From the NCBI GenBank assembly GCA_018066175.1, contig JAGHRV010000050.1, positions 1 to 59,957 of the forward strand: 59,957 nucleotides of DNA, written 5' to 3'. Positions 10,154 to 19,470 of the stretch are shown piece by piece (positions within the stretch are counted from its first letter, which is position 1; each line of letters begins with the position of its first letter). Below the pieces are notes generated by a model. That model was not told the origin of the DNA. It ran no database searches and saw only the letters and a list, made by a program, of their open reading frames with translations. The translations under genes and the position numbers were made by a program. The DNA is from Candidatus Colicola equi (lineage in GTDB: Bacteria; Bacteroidota; Bacteroidia; Bacteroidales; Paludibacteraceae).

Positions 10154-10516
10154 ATGGTTATCAGAGAGTTACAAGATGAACTTTTACGATTAAGCCAAAA
10201 CAATGATAGGATGTCATCACATACGTTAATAAATCAACTTTCCTCCATTCTCTTTTGGGATATGGATAAAACGCAACTGGATGTGGAGACTAATTCACAA
10301 CAGTTGATTCAGCGTGTGTTGGAGTTTGGTACACTACAAGATTGGAGACTTATACGAAATTATTATGGCATGAATCGTATTGTAAAGGACTGTCAGCAAA
10401 TGCGAACATTAGATGTTTTTGCGCTGTCTTTTGTTTGTGCCATGTCTAATACTAAAAAGGAGGACTATCGATGCTTTCATTTCGCACAATCCTGCCCAAC
10501 ACTCTGGAACTCCTAA
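10154..10516 (+). CDS. DUF6922-like protein, putative partner of the AbiEii-like nucleotidyltransferase
   Basis: 120 residues: SSILFWDMDKTQLDVE, then QRVLEFGTLQDWRLIRNYYG, a basic middle, and LDVFALSFVCAMSNTKKEDYRCF near the end. This is the pattern I associate with DUF6922 proteins encoded directly upstream of AbiEii-like nucleotidyltransferases in Bacteroidales. Its 3' end overlaps the next gene by 46 bp, so the two are translationally coupled. In AbiE systems the first gene product is the antitoxin and transcriptional repressor; that role is inferred here from position only, since no HTH is obvious. Confidence 0.65.
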   Translation: MVIRELQDELLRLSQNNDRMSSHTLINQLSSILFWDMDKTQLDVETNSQQLIQRVLEFGTLQDWRLIRNYYGMNRIVKDCQQMRTLDVFALSFVCAMSNTKKEDYRCFHFAQSCPTLWNS

Positions 10517-11088
10517 AACAATTGTCTCAACAACCGGAGTTTAAGCCGATGCGCTTGGTCGGAGGTACAGCATTGGCTCTCCAATTGGGACACAGACAAT
10601 CTATTGATTTGGATTTCTTTTCTACAAGTCCCATTGATCAGGACAAAATCATTTCCATCTTTCGCCAAATGGGGACATGCGTCATCAACAACCAAACAAA
10701 AAACATCCTACAAGTTGACTTAAATGGTATAAAGGTGGATGTGGTTGATTATTCACAATATGATTGGATTGACGAACCCATTTACGAGGAAGGACTATCC
10801 TTGGCTTCGGCTAAAGATATTGCTGCCATGAAAATCAATGCCATCATTGGTAGAGGCACACGCAAAGACTTTGTAGATTTATATGTCCTACTTCAGCATT
10901 GGTCGCTGAAGGAAATAATGACTTTCTATCATACTAAGTATCCGGACTATTCTGAATATAGAGCGTTGCTGAGTTTAACCTACTTTGATGATGCAGATCA
11001 ACAAAGTATGCCGATTATGTTTATCCCTGATAAATGGGAAGATATGAAATTGACCATTATTGATAATGTCAAACAATATCAACAATAA
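10471..11088 (+). CDS. AbiEii/AbiGii-like nucleotidyltransferase (putative toxin)
   Basis: 205 residues. It has the nucleotidyltransferase signature GGTALALQLGHR followed by SIDLDFF (about residues 29-49) and a second acidic site KVDVVDY. An AAMKINAIIGRGTRKDFVDLY block (about 117-137) is the usual AbiEii C-terminal motif. AbiEii toxins transfer nucleotides to tRNA acceptor ends or similar targets and cause abortive infection when freed from their antitoxin. The start at 10471 lies inside the upstream partner gene. The protein is shorter than the classical ~290-residue AbiEii and resembles the compact Bacteroidetes form. The fold call is firm; the toxin role is inferred. Confidence 0.8.
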   Translation: MLSFRTILPNTLELLKQLSQQPEFKPMRLVGGTALALQLGHRQSIDLDFFSTSPIDQDKIISIFRQMGTCVINNQTKNILQVDLNGIKVDVVDYSQYDWIDEPIYEEGLSLASAKDIAAMKINAIIGRGTRKDFVDLYVLLQHWSLKEIMTFYHTKYPDYSEYRALLSLTYFDDADQQSMPIMFIPDKWEDMKLTIIDNVKQYQQ

Positions 11089-11099
11089 TCGCTAGTGTA

Positions 11100-12713
11100 A
11101 TGATTAAACACCTCAAGTATATTCTTCTGCTATTGCTGATGGCAACAACGATGCAGGCTGAATCGCTTCAACCGGCTGTCTTTGCTCGCAAATCAGCTAT
11201 GAGCACTACCTATACGTCCCTCAATAAGGCCATCGAGGTGGCGCAGGAGGCGATGCAGGCTACGTCGAGGCAGAAAGATACTATCGTGCTGGTGACAAGC
11301 GGTCTGTTGGACGAAGATGTGACTATCCCCAATGGCATCTTGGTAGTTATACCTTATAATGACGCGTATCGCGCGTACACGAAGAACCCTCCGTATTACG
11401 CTGAGGTGGATACATCGCGATACATACGCCCAACTTGCTTCCGCCAGCTGACTTTAGCGGCTTCGCGCACCATCACAATTGCCAAAGGTGGCATCCTGTC
11501 TGTAGTTGGCAGGCAGTATTACTACGTAGGTGGCGGTCAGTATGCAACCGGTTCGCCACAAGGACCTTGCGGCTATATGCAACTATTAGATAATGCCACT
11601 ATTCAAATCCAAAACGGTGGCATACTCTATGCATGGGGATTCATCTATGGGCAGGGTAGAGTGCATGTCGAAGCCAACGGTATCGTTTACGAGATGATGC
11701 AACTCAACTCATGGCGGGGTGGCGGCGTCTCCGATGCAATCACTAAACAACCATATTGCATCTATCCATTCAATAGTTACTACATCCAAAACATCGAAAC
11801 AACCGTCATATATGACGAACGAGCGGTTGAATATGTGATGATGGGGCTCATTGCCGACGATGTGATTAATACCGCCCAAACGCGATTTATTGGCTCGTCT
11901 GCCTTCCTCAATATATACGACGGCACAATGACCCGCACCTATGACGCTAACTACGATAGAATTCTTTATACGGTTGATGGCGGAATAGGTATCGCCTCTA
12001 TCGTAATTCGTAACTATAAATCCATCGAGTGCGTCATGGCGATTAGCAATAATATATCCTTCCTTATCAAAGAGAATAGCACGATGGATGTGCCGTATTC
12101 TATGGCGCTGCTTCCCGGCTCTACGATCGAAATCGAACCGAATGCGGTTTTGACCTTGGGTGCATGGGATAATAGGGAACATGAGATGTTCGTTTACGAC
12201 TACGAAAATACTTGGCTTAACCGCGGCTACGCCTATCTTTGCGACCGCCATACACCGGATTATGTGGCTACTTTAGACGATAAACCGCAAGTGCCTGAAT
12301 TAACCGATGCTACCATCATCGTAAACGGCACATTAGAGTCCTATAGCGCCCTTTATACCACACAGGGCGGAGCACGAATAGTCTCCTCCGGAGAGGGCGA
12401 AGTTATAGTGCATCAGATAGGCAATCGCACCTATACGTACCAAGTGCCAACCGGCACCATCACGCCCGAACAAGTGCCCATCACACCGGCTATGTTAGCC
12501 AATCAAAATGGCTCGTTTACACCTACCAATAATCCTTCCGCCGGAGGACAATTTGTGTGCGTAAAGGGCACATGGTATCCTAAAAATCAAGTGCCAACGG
12601 ACATGACCGAAGAGGCTTCAAAAATGGCCATTCCTTCTGCCCGAAAGTACTTCTATAATGGTACACTTTTTATTCAAAAAGGAAATCATTTTTATTCCGT
12701 TTTAGGAAGATAA
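11100..12713 (+). CDS. Secreted beta-helix-like surface protein with C-terminal tail
   Basis: 537 residues with a signal peptide (KYILLLLLMATTMQA, cut near residue 20). The rest is one module also present in the 544-residue product at 19471 and inside the 2,119-residue product at 12911: a Y.SL.KAI start, an LTLAASRTITIAKGG line, ATGSPQGPCGYMQL, GGILYAWGFIYGQG, MMQLNSWRGG and FNSYYIQNIE. The many short ‘I.I..GG’ turns suggest a right-handed beta-helix. The last residues (YFYNGTLFIQKGNHFYSVLGR) are a degenerate copy of the shared tail, lacking its last few residues. No catalytic motif is seen. It lies 11 bp behind the AbiEii-like gene but is unlikely to be functionally related. Confidence 0.7.
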   Translation: MIKHLKYILLLLLMATTMQAESLQPAVFARKSAMSTTYTSLNKAIEVAQEAMQATSRQKDTIVLVTSGLLDEDVTIPNGILVVIPYNDAYRAYTKNPPYYAEVDTSRYIRPTCFRQLTLAASRTITIAKGGILSVVGRQYYYVGGGQYATGSPQGPCGYMQLLDNATIQIQNGGILYAWGFIYGQGRVHVEANGIVYEMMQLNSWRGGGVSDAITKQPYCIYPFNSYYIQNIETTVIYDERAVEYVMMGLIADDVINTAQTRFIGSSAFLNIYDGTMTRTYDANYDRILYTVDGGIGIASIVIRNYKSIECVMAISNNISFLIKENSTMDVPYSMALLPGSTIEIEPNAVLTLGAWDNREHEMFVYDYENTWLNRGYAYLCDRHTPDYVATLDDKPQVPELTDATIIVNGTLESYSALYTTQGGARIVSSGEGEVIVHQIGNRTYTYQVPTGTITPEQVPITPAMLANQNGSFTPTNNPSAGGQFVCVKGTWYPKNQVPTDMTEEASKMAIPSARKYFYNGTLFIQKGNHFYSVLGR

Positions 12714-12765
12714 TGTGTTAAAAATGCTTGTTTGTGGTTAAAATTTGTTAATTTTGCCACTAAAA

Positions 12766-12798
12766 TTTGCGTATTCCAAATATTTGTTGTATCTTTGC
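12766..12798 (+). promoter_or_regulatory. Promoter of the 2,119-residue surface protein gene
   Basis: TTTG at 12766-12769, 20 bp, TATCTTTGC at 12790-12798. The 5' leader is about 105 nt. Confidence 0.8.
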
Positions 12799-12807
12799 AG
12801 CCGGTTT

Positions 12808-12827
12808 GCTTATGTGCGTACATAAGC
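12808..12827 (+). promoter_or_regulatory. Perfect hairpin at the very 5' end of the leader
   Basis: GCTTATGT-GCGT-ACATAAGC begins about 10 bp after the -7 box. It is followed by repeated GTAC-rich sequence (12827-12842, including ACGTACGT). It could stabilise the mRNA or bind a regulator. Confidence 0.5.
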
Positions 12828-12910
12828 GTACATATACGTACGTGAGCAACCACACTAATTTTGTCAATAAAAAAATAAAATAGATGTTTAACGATTAAAA
12901 AAAAGATTGT

Positions 12911-15900
12911 ATGAGAAAAATTTGTAAGTTTTGTTTAACCCTTGTGGCTATCTTAGCCTGCACCAATGTTTTTGGTAGTGGTGCTTGCATCAACATTGGT
13001 GGAGTAGATATCTGTGATGTGCCTTACTATGGTAAGGTGTCTGCGCATGTCAGTTCTAAGTACTCCGGTGGTGGTAAAGTGTATGTTCATAGTTCTGCTG
13101 TTGTTGATGAACAAAATATGAACTTTGGCCCGGTGGCTATGCCTACTTTAGACAAAGCAGAAGCCGCTGCTATATCAGAGGGGTATGAAAATTGGCCAAT
13201 ATATACGTTGCATCCTATCTTGGAGATGGGTTCTTCTCAACCGGATACAGCATGGTTGTTTGCCTTCCCCGCACCGGGATATTATTTTAAAGGTTGGTCC
13301 AAGGTTGATAATGACTATGAATTAGGGACGGAAAATCCTTTGACTCCAAGTGTGTTGTCCATGGCAATCCCAGAACCTGATATGGAAGGAGAACAATTAC
13401 GTGGTGTAAAATGGCCAACAGAAGACCAAATCCCTAGCATCGGTTCGTTCTATGCAACTTTTAGACCGGTCTTGGTGAATTCGGGTGAGGACTATGTAGG
13501 TTCTGTTGCTGTAGGTGAGACTAATAGTGTAACTTTTCCTGTTCATTTCTCAACTTCTTATGGAACAAGCGAAAATGACTTTGAAACTCCTACCTTTGAC
13601 AATGGTGGCGTAGTGGCTGGTTGCGGTACATTTGCCGTTAATAGTTTTACATATACTAAAGAAACAGGAGACGTGGAAGTCTCGGTTACTTTCATCCCTG
13701 CTACCCAGATGTTAGAGAAAACTTACTCTTGTCCTTTGACATTCGCGTCTAAAGGTGGCTCTTATGGTAAAGCTAATATTAGTATGGAAGTTGAGGCTGC
13801 TAGTGAGAATGAAGCAGTTGTGAAAAATGGAACAACAGAAAAAACATATCAAACTTTTATTGAAGCTTGGTTTGATGCAGCAGAAGGCTCAACTATTATC
13901 CTTAAGAAAAACGTTAATTTGGATAGTGAGATTGATGCTTTCGCAGAACAAATAGGTACGACGGCATTGCCTGTGACCAAAAATATTACTTTGGATCTAA
14001 ATGGTAAGACGTTGACCGGTTCTAAACCTCAAATGATTGCCGTTGTCGGAGGTAAATTAACTTTGAAGGATAGCAAGAAAATTGGATACATATCTCATGC
14101 CCCAAGCGCTATCCCCGCTTATTCTGTATTAGTGGCCGGTGGTGAGTTTGTAATGGATGGTGGATCAATTGAGTTAGATAACAGCAATCCCCCTGAAGAC
14201 ATAGATCCTAATGATGTTGAACAGATTAAGGCCAATATGACAGTGGCTGTGTTGGTTTCGCCAAACACCGTTCCGGGAGTGACAGGTCCTGCCTCCTTTA
14301 CAATGAACGATGGTCGCATTTATGCCCAAGCCCCCGGTGTGGTAGGTGGCGTAATGAATAATGGTGGTACAGCTACTATCAATGCCGGTGAGATTTATTC
14401 AACCGGATATATGGGCGTACTTGCTGCATCCAACATGCCCGAGGGTACACTTAATATCTTAGGCGGTAATTTGCAGGCTGAACTAAAGGATGATTATGGT
14501 ACAGCAACGATGGCTTATGGCGTGTTAGCGTTTGGTGGTACAATCAATATCGAAAAAGCCAAGATTATTGCTAAAGCAGGAGATAATCTGTATGATCAAT
14601 TGTATGGTGTATGCTGTCCGTTTGGTACAACTACGATTAGTAAGAAGGCTACTATCGGTATTGAATATACCCAAACCAGCGACCCCGATAAGGCTCATTG
14701 CTGCATAGGTGCGATGCACGTAGAAAAGGATATGGCTACGGCCACCTTAGATGGTGCTAAACTATATGCACGTGGCAATAATGGTTATACCGAAGAGTTC
14801 TCCAATAACTCTGCTCCTACTATCAATGCGGCTTATTTCCCAACTCGTATATGGTTGGATAAGATTGATCCTGACCATTTCGTAATTAGAGATGACCAAA
14901 CCTTGTATGATGTATCTGCCGGTAAAGAATACTTAGAGGGCTATCGCTATTTCTTAGGTAGTGCCGGCACTGCCAAGGATAATGGTAATGCTGTCTGCAA
15001 AATTGGTAACATGGGTTACGCTACGTTAGAAGATGCTCTTTTCTATGCGCAAAATAATCCCACAGAAAATGTCATCATCACAATGGTGAATGACTATACG
15101 CTGCCTGCCGGCTGGTACACTTTGCCAAGCAATGCCAGTCTCTTAGTGCCCTATTGCGCAGAACAAACGGCCCTGATGGGTAAAAATGTAAAGAAATTAG
15201 CAGCAGGTGCCAATCCTACTCCTCCTACTCCATATAAAACGCTGACGATTGCATCAGGTGCACATATAGATGCATTTGGCTCTATTGAAGTTAGTTGTAT
15301 GCAGCGTATTGAGGGTATGGGTGCAGATGGTTGTGCTGTACCGGATGGACCATTCGGCTGGATTAAGATGGAACAAGGTTCGGAAATAACGTTGAATAGT
15401 GGTGCACATCTCTATGCTTGGGGATTCGTTACCGGTAAGGGTGAAATTGAAGCACGTCGCGGATGTACCGTACATGAGGATTTCCAAGTGTATGACTGGG
15501 ATGGTGGCACCAATGCAATGAATGCCGTCTTGAATGCTAAAAATACTGGTGCTGGCGTTTTCCCAATCACTCAGTATGCTATGCAGAACATAGAGTGCCC
15601 CGTTACGTACCACCCGGGTTCACACATGTATGCTTCCTTTGGCGCAACGGCTCTTGGTTTACAGGTAGCTGCTGACGAAATAGGTATTGTGGGTGTGAAT
15701 GAAGAGGCAGAAGAACACCCTGCTATGTTCTTGATGAATACTAATGCCGATGCCGATAATACATGGGTGCGTAAATACTATGATACCGAAACTGACCAAC
15801 AAGTGTATGAGGTGAATAGCTCTGCCCACCTTGGCTCTATGGTAATTGATATCCCTATATTCAAAATGGTAGGCGCAATAATGCCTCAATTTGCTGGTTT

Positions 15901-18900
15901 AACTGGTTTTGATTCCAAAGGCTTTGTATTGCCAATTACCAGCAATATGAAATTGCACTTGCTGAGTGGTATGATGGATATCACCCAAAATACAGAGTTC
16001 TTACCGGGCTCTGAATTAGAGGTGAATAAGACTTCAACGATGATTGTGCAATATGATCCGACTAAAGTGTATACCGGTCGTGTTATCTTTGTAGATGATG
16101 ACGATTGGAATGATAATTTTGGCTTCTCCCAAAATGGCACACCATATAAACAAATCGCTTATTCGCCTACGTTTGGTGGTGCTCCGAATATCCGTGATAT
16201 TGGAGCAATGATAGAGGGTGATGGACACCGCCACTATGACCCCAACAAACGCCCTGTAGGAGATGCTAAACTCAATGTTCATGGTACATTCCAAGTGGAT
16301 GGCTTTCTCTTAACAACAGATAGCGGTGCTACCATCTTCTCTAATAACGAAGACGCCGGCACAATCATTTTCCCGAATGAGTTTGTCTTCATAGAAGAAA
16401 GGACCGACGTTGCCGCTCCTACGGATGGTATGATTGAGCAGATTAAACAACAAATTGCCCTTTTACCTGATGATAATGAGATGAAAAAAATAGTGACAAG
16501 TATGATTTATGTGCCTCATTTGAATATGTATTCTAATGCTACTGAACTGCTGCCATTGAAATCTGCTTTGTTACGCAATACCGAGGGACAAACACCTGCA
16601 TTTGCTAATACTGGTGATGACACCTATCCAACACTGCCAGGCGAGTCATACTGCTTCTTACGTGATCGTTGGACCAAGATGGATCAGTTTGATGCTAACT
16701 TTGCATACGACAACTACGGCGCTTGGTATGTTAAACCTGGTGAGTATGTAGCAATTGCTACCACGGAGAAAGAGCCTGAGGGCTATTTCAAGGGTGCAAA
16801 AGTGGAAACACAACCACTGGAAAATGCTGACCATACATACAGCGATGCTAATGGTGAAGGACGTTTGTTCATCTTGGTTTACAACGAGGATAAAGGTGGT
16901 GATCAATGCTGGGAAGTTACTATCCAAGATAACCTCTATCGTGGCACCAATGGTACCTATTACTACTACGACGAAACCCAAAAAATGTGGATGGAAAAAA
17001 CCTTCTCAGTGACTTGGAATAACTACGATGGTGAACAATGCGGTGAGGTGTATAAGCTTTATTACGGAACTACTCCCAAGTACAACGGCCTTAATCCAAG
17101 TCGTGAAAAGGATGATGATTATACCTATACCTTCACGGGTTGGACTCCGGAAATCGTTCCTGTTCACGAAGATGCTATTTACACGGCTACTTACGAACGT
17201 TCACCGCGTAAATACACCATCATCTTTGAGGCTGAGAATGGCGAAGAGATTGAACGCCACTTCTATACTAAGGGCGAAATGCCTGAGTGCGAAGATGTAC
17301 CGCATAAAGTAGGTTACTACCTGCAATGGGAACCGTCTCTCGGTGCCGTCAAGGGCGATGCTACGTATCGCGCTACATTCTTGCCGGAGAAGCCGACCGA
17401 GTTTGAAGTTACATTCGTTAACTACGATGGTACAGAATTGCAGTCTGAACCTGTTGCAGTTGATGTAATTCCTGATTATACAGGAGAAACGCCTACCAAA
17501 CAGGCTACCGACGAATATGAATACGAATTCGCAGGCTGGTCGCCTGAGTTGAAACCGGTTGATGCAGCCATTACTTATACGGCTACATTTAACGAGGTGG
17601 GCAAGACTTATGCCATCCGTTTCTTGGATGAAAATGGTGCTGAGCTCCAATCTGAAATGTTGGCTTATGGCGTCGTTCCTACCGCTCCGGAATATAGCAA
17701 ACCTGCTGATGCCGAGTTTACTTATACCTTGGTTTGGTCTCCTACCATTACGGCTGTGAATAAGGCTCAAGACTATGAGGCCAACTTTACTCCTACAACG
17801 AACAAATACACCGTAACAGTGAATGCTATCGGTTGCGTTGTAGAAGGTGCCGGAGCATACGACTACGGAACGGAAGTTACGTTGCATATCGTAGGCGCAT
17901 TAGAAGGCTATGAGAATGCACAATGGGAAGATGGTACAACCGAAGATAAAGAATTTATCGTAACAGGCAATGTCACCTATGCTGCTTCTGCTACCCCTGT
18001 CGCAGACAAAACGTTGGTAGTAGAGGATGAAGAAATGCTGACCTTGACAAAAGAAACTCGTGTGGCTGCCTTTACCATCCAGGCTAATAGCGAGACTTCC
18101 GGACAAATCATCAACGCAGACCAATACTTGGAACTCACAGGCGCAGGCCAGGCTTACTTTGAATATGATTTCAATGCGCAAGCTATGAAGTGGTATGCCT
18201 TTGCCGTTCCTTTCGTTTGCGACGCCAACACCCTGCGTAATGCTACTCGCACTTTAACTCCGGGCGTAGATTACGATATTATGGAGTATAATGGTGCTAC
18301 CCGTGCTGCTGCTGGCGCAGATGATTCTGCTTGGGAGTATATCTCCGACAAGGGCATCAATGTACTGACTCCGGGTCACCTCTATATGATTCTCTTTGCT
18401 CAAGCGCAAAATACGATTACTTTCACCAAGACCGCTTCTGCAAGTATTGTTTATACCGCGCCTGTAACGATGAATCAATATCCTGCAGTTGATGACTTGA
18501 ATGCCAACTGGAATGGTGTGGCTAACCCCAAACTGTTCTATGCTAATTTAGGTACAGGTGTTACATATGGGCAAATGTATGTTAGCAGCAAAGATCGTTA
18601 CGATAAGGTACGCCTAAGTACGACAACCTTCCCTGTAGGTAAACCGGTATTCGTGCAAGCATCCAATACTCAGTCTCAAGTTATTGTTACTCCTTCTGTT
18701 TCTGCTGCTCCATTGCGTCGTATGTTGAAGGCTGACAAACAAGAATGTGAAATCAGTCTGATGCAAGGCAATAAGGAATGCGATAACTTGTCTATCATCA
18801 TGAATGACGAGGCAGAAGATCGCTACGTGATTGGTGAAGACTTGGCTAAGGCCGGTGTCAGCACCAAAGTTGCCCAGATGTGGATTAACCGCTACAATGC

Positions 18901-19270
18901 TAAACTATGCGTGAATAGCATCGCTGCTGAGGACGAAGTGGCCACCTTCCCATTAGGCATTTCTGCTCCTAAGGCTGGTGCATATACCATCGCTGCCGCT
19001 TCCGTTCCGGCTAATACCGCCGTTTATCTGACCGAGGATGACAACATCATTGCTGACCTGACGGTTATGCCTTATACGCTGGATTTGAGCAAAGGCACAC
19101 ATAACGAATTTGGTCTGCGTATGGTGGGTAAAACTCAGCCATCGGTAGTAACCGACTTCCGGGAAGCCGGCATCAATGGTAAGGAGGTCCAAAAAGTAAT
19201 TAAGAACAACACCTTATATATATTGCGCGCGGATAAAGTATTCAACGCTCAAGGTCAATTAGTAAAATAA
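12911..19270 (+). CDS. Giant multidomain surface protein (beta-helix segments, Listeria-Bacteroides-type repeats, sorting tail)
   Basis: 2,119 residues. Signal peptide about 1-23. Residues ~300-680 look like a right-handed beta-helix (NITLDLNGKTLTGS, then repeated ‘GG.L.I..A.I’ turns). Residues ~695-920 carry the module shared with the products at 11100 and 19471 (GYATLEDALFYA, FGWIKMEQGSEITLNSGAHLYAWGF, QNIECPVTYHPG). Residues ~1365-1700 hold five Flg_new/InlB-B-type repeats (F.GW.PE..PV...I.YTATY). A ~390-residue beta-rich domain follows, and the last 27 residues (NNTLYILRADKVFNAQGQLVK) are the shared tail. These features fit an adhesin or surface-layer component. The gene opens the 12.9-26.8 kb cluster and has its own promoter. 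Confidence 0.8.
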   Translation: MRKICKFCLTLVAILACTNVFGSGACINIGGVDICDVPYYGKVSAHVSSKYSGGGKVYVHSSAVVDEQNMNFGPVAMPTLDKAEAAAISEGYENWPIYTLHPILEMGSSQPDTAWLFAFPAPGYYFKGWSKVDNDYELGTENPLTPSVLSMAIPEPDMEGEQLRGVKWPTEDQIPSIGSFYATFRPVLVNSGEDYVGSVAVGETNSVTFPVHFSTSYGTSENDFETPTFDNGGVVAGCGTFAVNSFTYTKETGDVEVSVTFIPATQMLEKTYSCPLTFASKGGSYGKANISMEVEAASENEAVVKNGTTEKTYQTFIEAWFDAAEGSTIILKKNVNLDSEIDAFAEQIGTTALPVTKNITLDLNGKTLTGSKPQMIAVVGGKLTLKDSKKIGYISHAPSAIPAYSVLVAGGEFVMDGGSIELDNSNPPEDIDPNDVEQIKANMTVAVLVSPNTVPGVTGPASFTMNDGRIYAQAPGVVGGVMNNGGTATINAGEIYSTGYMGVLAASNMPEGTLNILGGNLQAELKDDYGTATMAYGVLAFGGTINIEKAKIIAKAGDNLYDQLYGVCCPFGTTTISKKATIGIEYTQTSDPDKAHCCIGAMHVEKDMATATLDGAKLYARGNNGYTEEFSNNSAPTINAAYFPTRIWLDKIDPDHFVIRDDQTLYDVSAGKEYLEGYRYFLGSAGTAKDNGNAVCKIGNMGYATLEDALFYAQNNPTENVIITMVNDYTLPAGWYTLPSNASLLVPYCAEQTALMGKNVKKLAAGANPTPPTPYKTLTIASGAHIDAFGSIEVSCMQRIEGMGADGCAVPDGPFGWIKMEQGSEITLNSGAHLYAWGFVTGKGEIEARRGCTVHEDFQVYDWDGGTNAMNAVLNAKNTGAGVFPITQYAMQNIECPVTYHPGSHMYASFGATALGLQVAADEIGIVGVNEEAEEHPAMFLMNTNADADNTWVRKYYDTETDQQVYEVNSSAHLGSMVIDIPIFKMVGAIMPQFAGLTGFDSKGFVLPITSNMKLHLLSGMMDITQNTEFLPGSELEVNKTSTMIVQYDPTKVYTGRVIFVDDDDWNDNFGFSQNGTPYKQIAYSPTFGGAPNIRDIGAMIEGDGHRHYDPNKRPVGDAKLNVHGTFQVDGFLLTTDSGATIFSNNEDAGTIIFPNEFVFIEERTDVAAPTDGMIEQIKQQIALLPDDNEMKKIVTSMIYVPHLNMYSNATELLPLKSALLRNTEGQTPAFANTGDDTYPTLPGESYCFLRDRWTKMDQFDANFAYDNYGAWYVKPGEYVAIATTEKEPEGYFKGAKVETQPLENADHTYSDANGEGRLFILVYNEDKGGDQCWEVTIQDNLYRGTNGTYYYYDETQKMWMEKTFSVTWNNYDGEQCGEVYKLYYGTTPKYNGLNPSREKDDDYTYTFTGWTPEIVPVHEDAIYTATYERSPRKYTIIFEAENGEEIERHFYTKGEMPECEDVPHKVGYYLQWEPSLGAVKGDATYRATFLPEKPTEFEVTFVNYDGTELQSEPVAVDVIPDYTGETPTKQATDEYEYEFAGWSPELKPVDAAITYTATFNEVGKTYAIRFLDENGAELQSEMLAYGVVPTAPEYSKPADAEFTYTLVWSPTITAVNKAQDYEANFTPTTNKYTVTVNAIGCVVEGAGAYDYGTEVTLHIVGALEGYENAQWEDGTTEDKEFIVTGNVTYAASATPVADKTLVVEDEEMLTLTKETRVAAFTIQANSETSGQIINADQYLELTGAGQAYFEYDFNAQAMKWYAFAVPFVCDANTLRNATRTLTPGVDYDIMEYNGATRAAAGADDSAWEYISDKGINVLTPGHLYMILFAQAQNTITFTKTASASIVYTAPVTMNQYPAVDDLNANWNGVANPKLFYANLGTGVTYGQMYVSSKDRYDKVRLSTTTFPVGKPVFVQASNTQSQVIVTPSVSAAPLRRMLKADKQECEISLMQGNKECDNLSIIMNDEAEDRYVIGEDLAKAGVSTKVAQMWINRYNAKLCVNSIAAEDEVATFPLGISAPKAGAYTIAAASVPANTAVYLTEDDNIIADLTVMPYTLDLSKGTHNEFGLRMVGKTQPSVVTDFREAGINGKEVQKVIKNNTLYILRADKVFNAQGQLVK

Positions 19271-19313
19271 ATCAAAAGCGCATCTACGCGCACTTAAAAT
19301 ATAAAGTACGATT

Positions 19314-19457
19314 ATGAAAAAACAATATCTTATCCCTCAAGTGGATATCGTAGTATTATCTACACCATTATGTCATATTGAAGGATCGGTAACACCTCCA
19401 TCGCATCCGGGAGCTTCGGCACCTGTTCGTGGTGCTGCCGGTAAGTTATATATCTAA
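19314..19457 (+). CDS. Small peptide, MKKxYxxPQ family, I-E-G-S leader-like motif
   Basis: 47 residues: MKKQYLIPQVDIVVLSTPLC, then HIEGSVTPPSHPG and an Ala/Gly-rich end with KLYI. It shares start, spacing and composition with the peptide at 7335. L-x-x-I-x-G-S matches the spacing of double-glycine-type leaders (Leu -7, Ile -4, Gly -2, small residue -1). It lies 43 bp after the 2,119-residue gene and 13 bp before the next start, so it appears to be part of the operon. Its function is unknown; candidates are a secreted peptide, a chaperone-like cap or a regulator. Confidence 0.65.
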   Translation: MKKQYLIPQVDIVVLSTPLCHIEGSVTPPSHPGASAPVRGAAGKLYI

Positions 19458-19470
19458 TGATATATCTATA

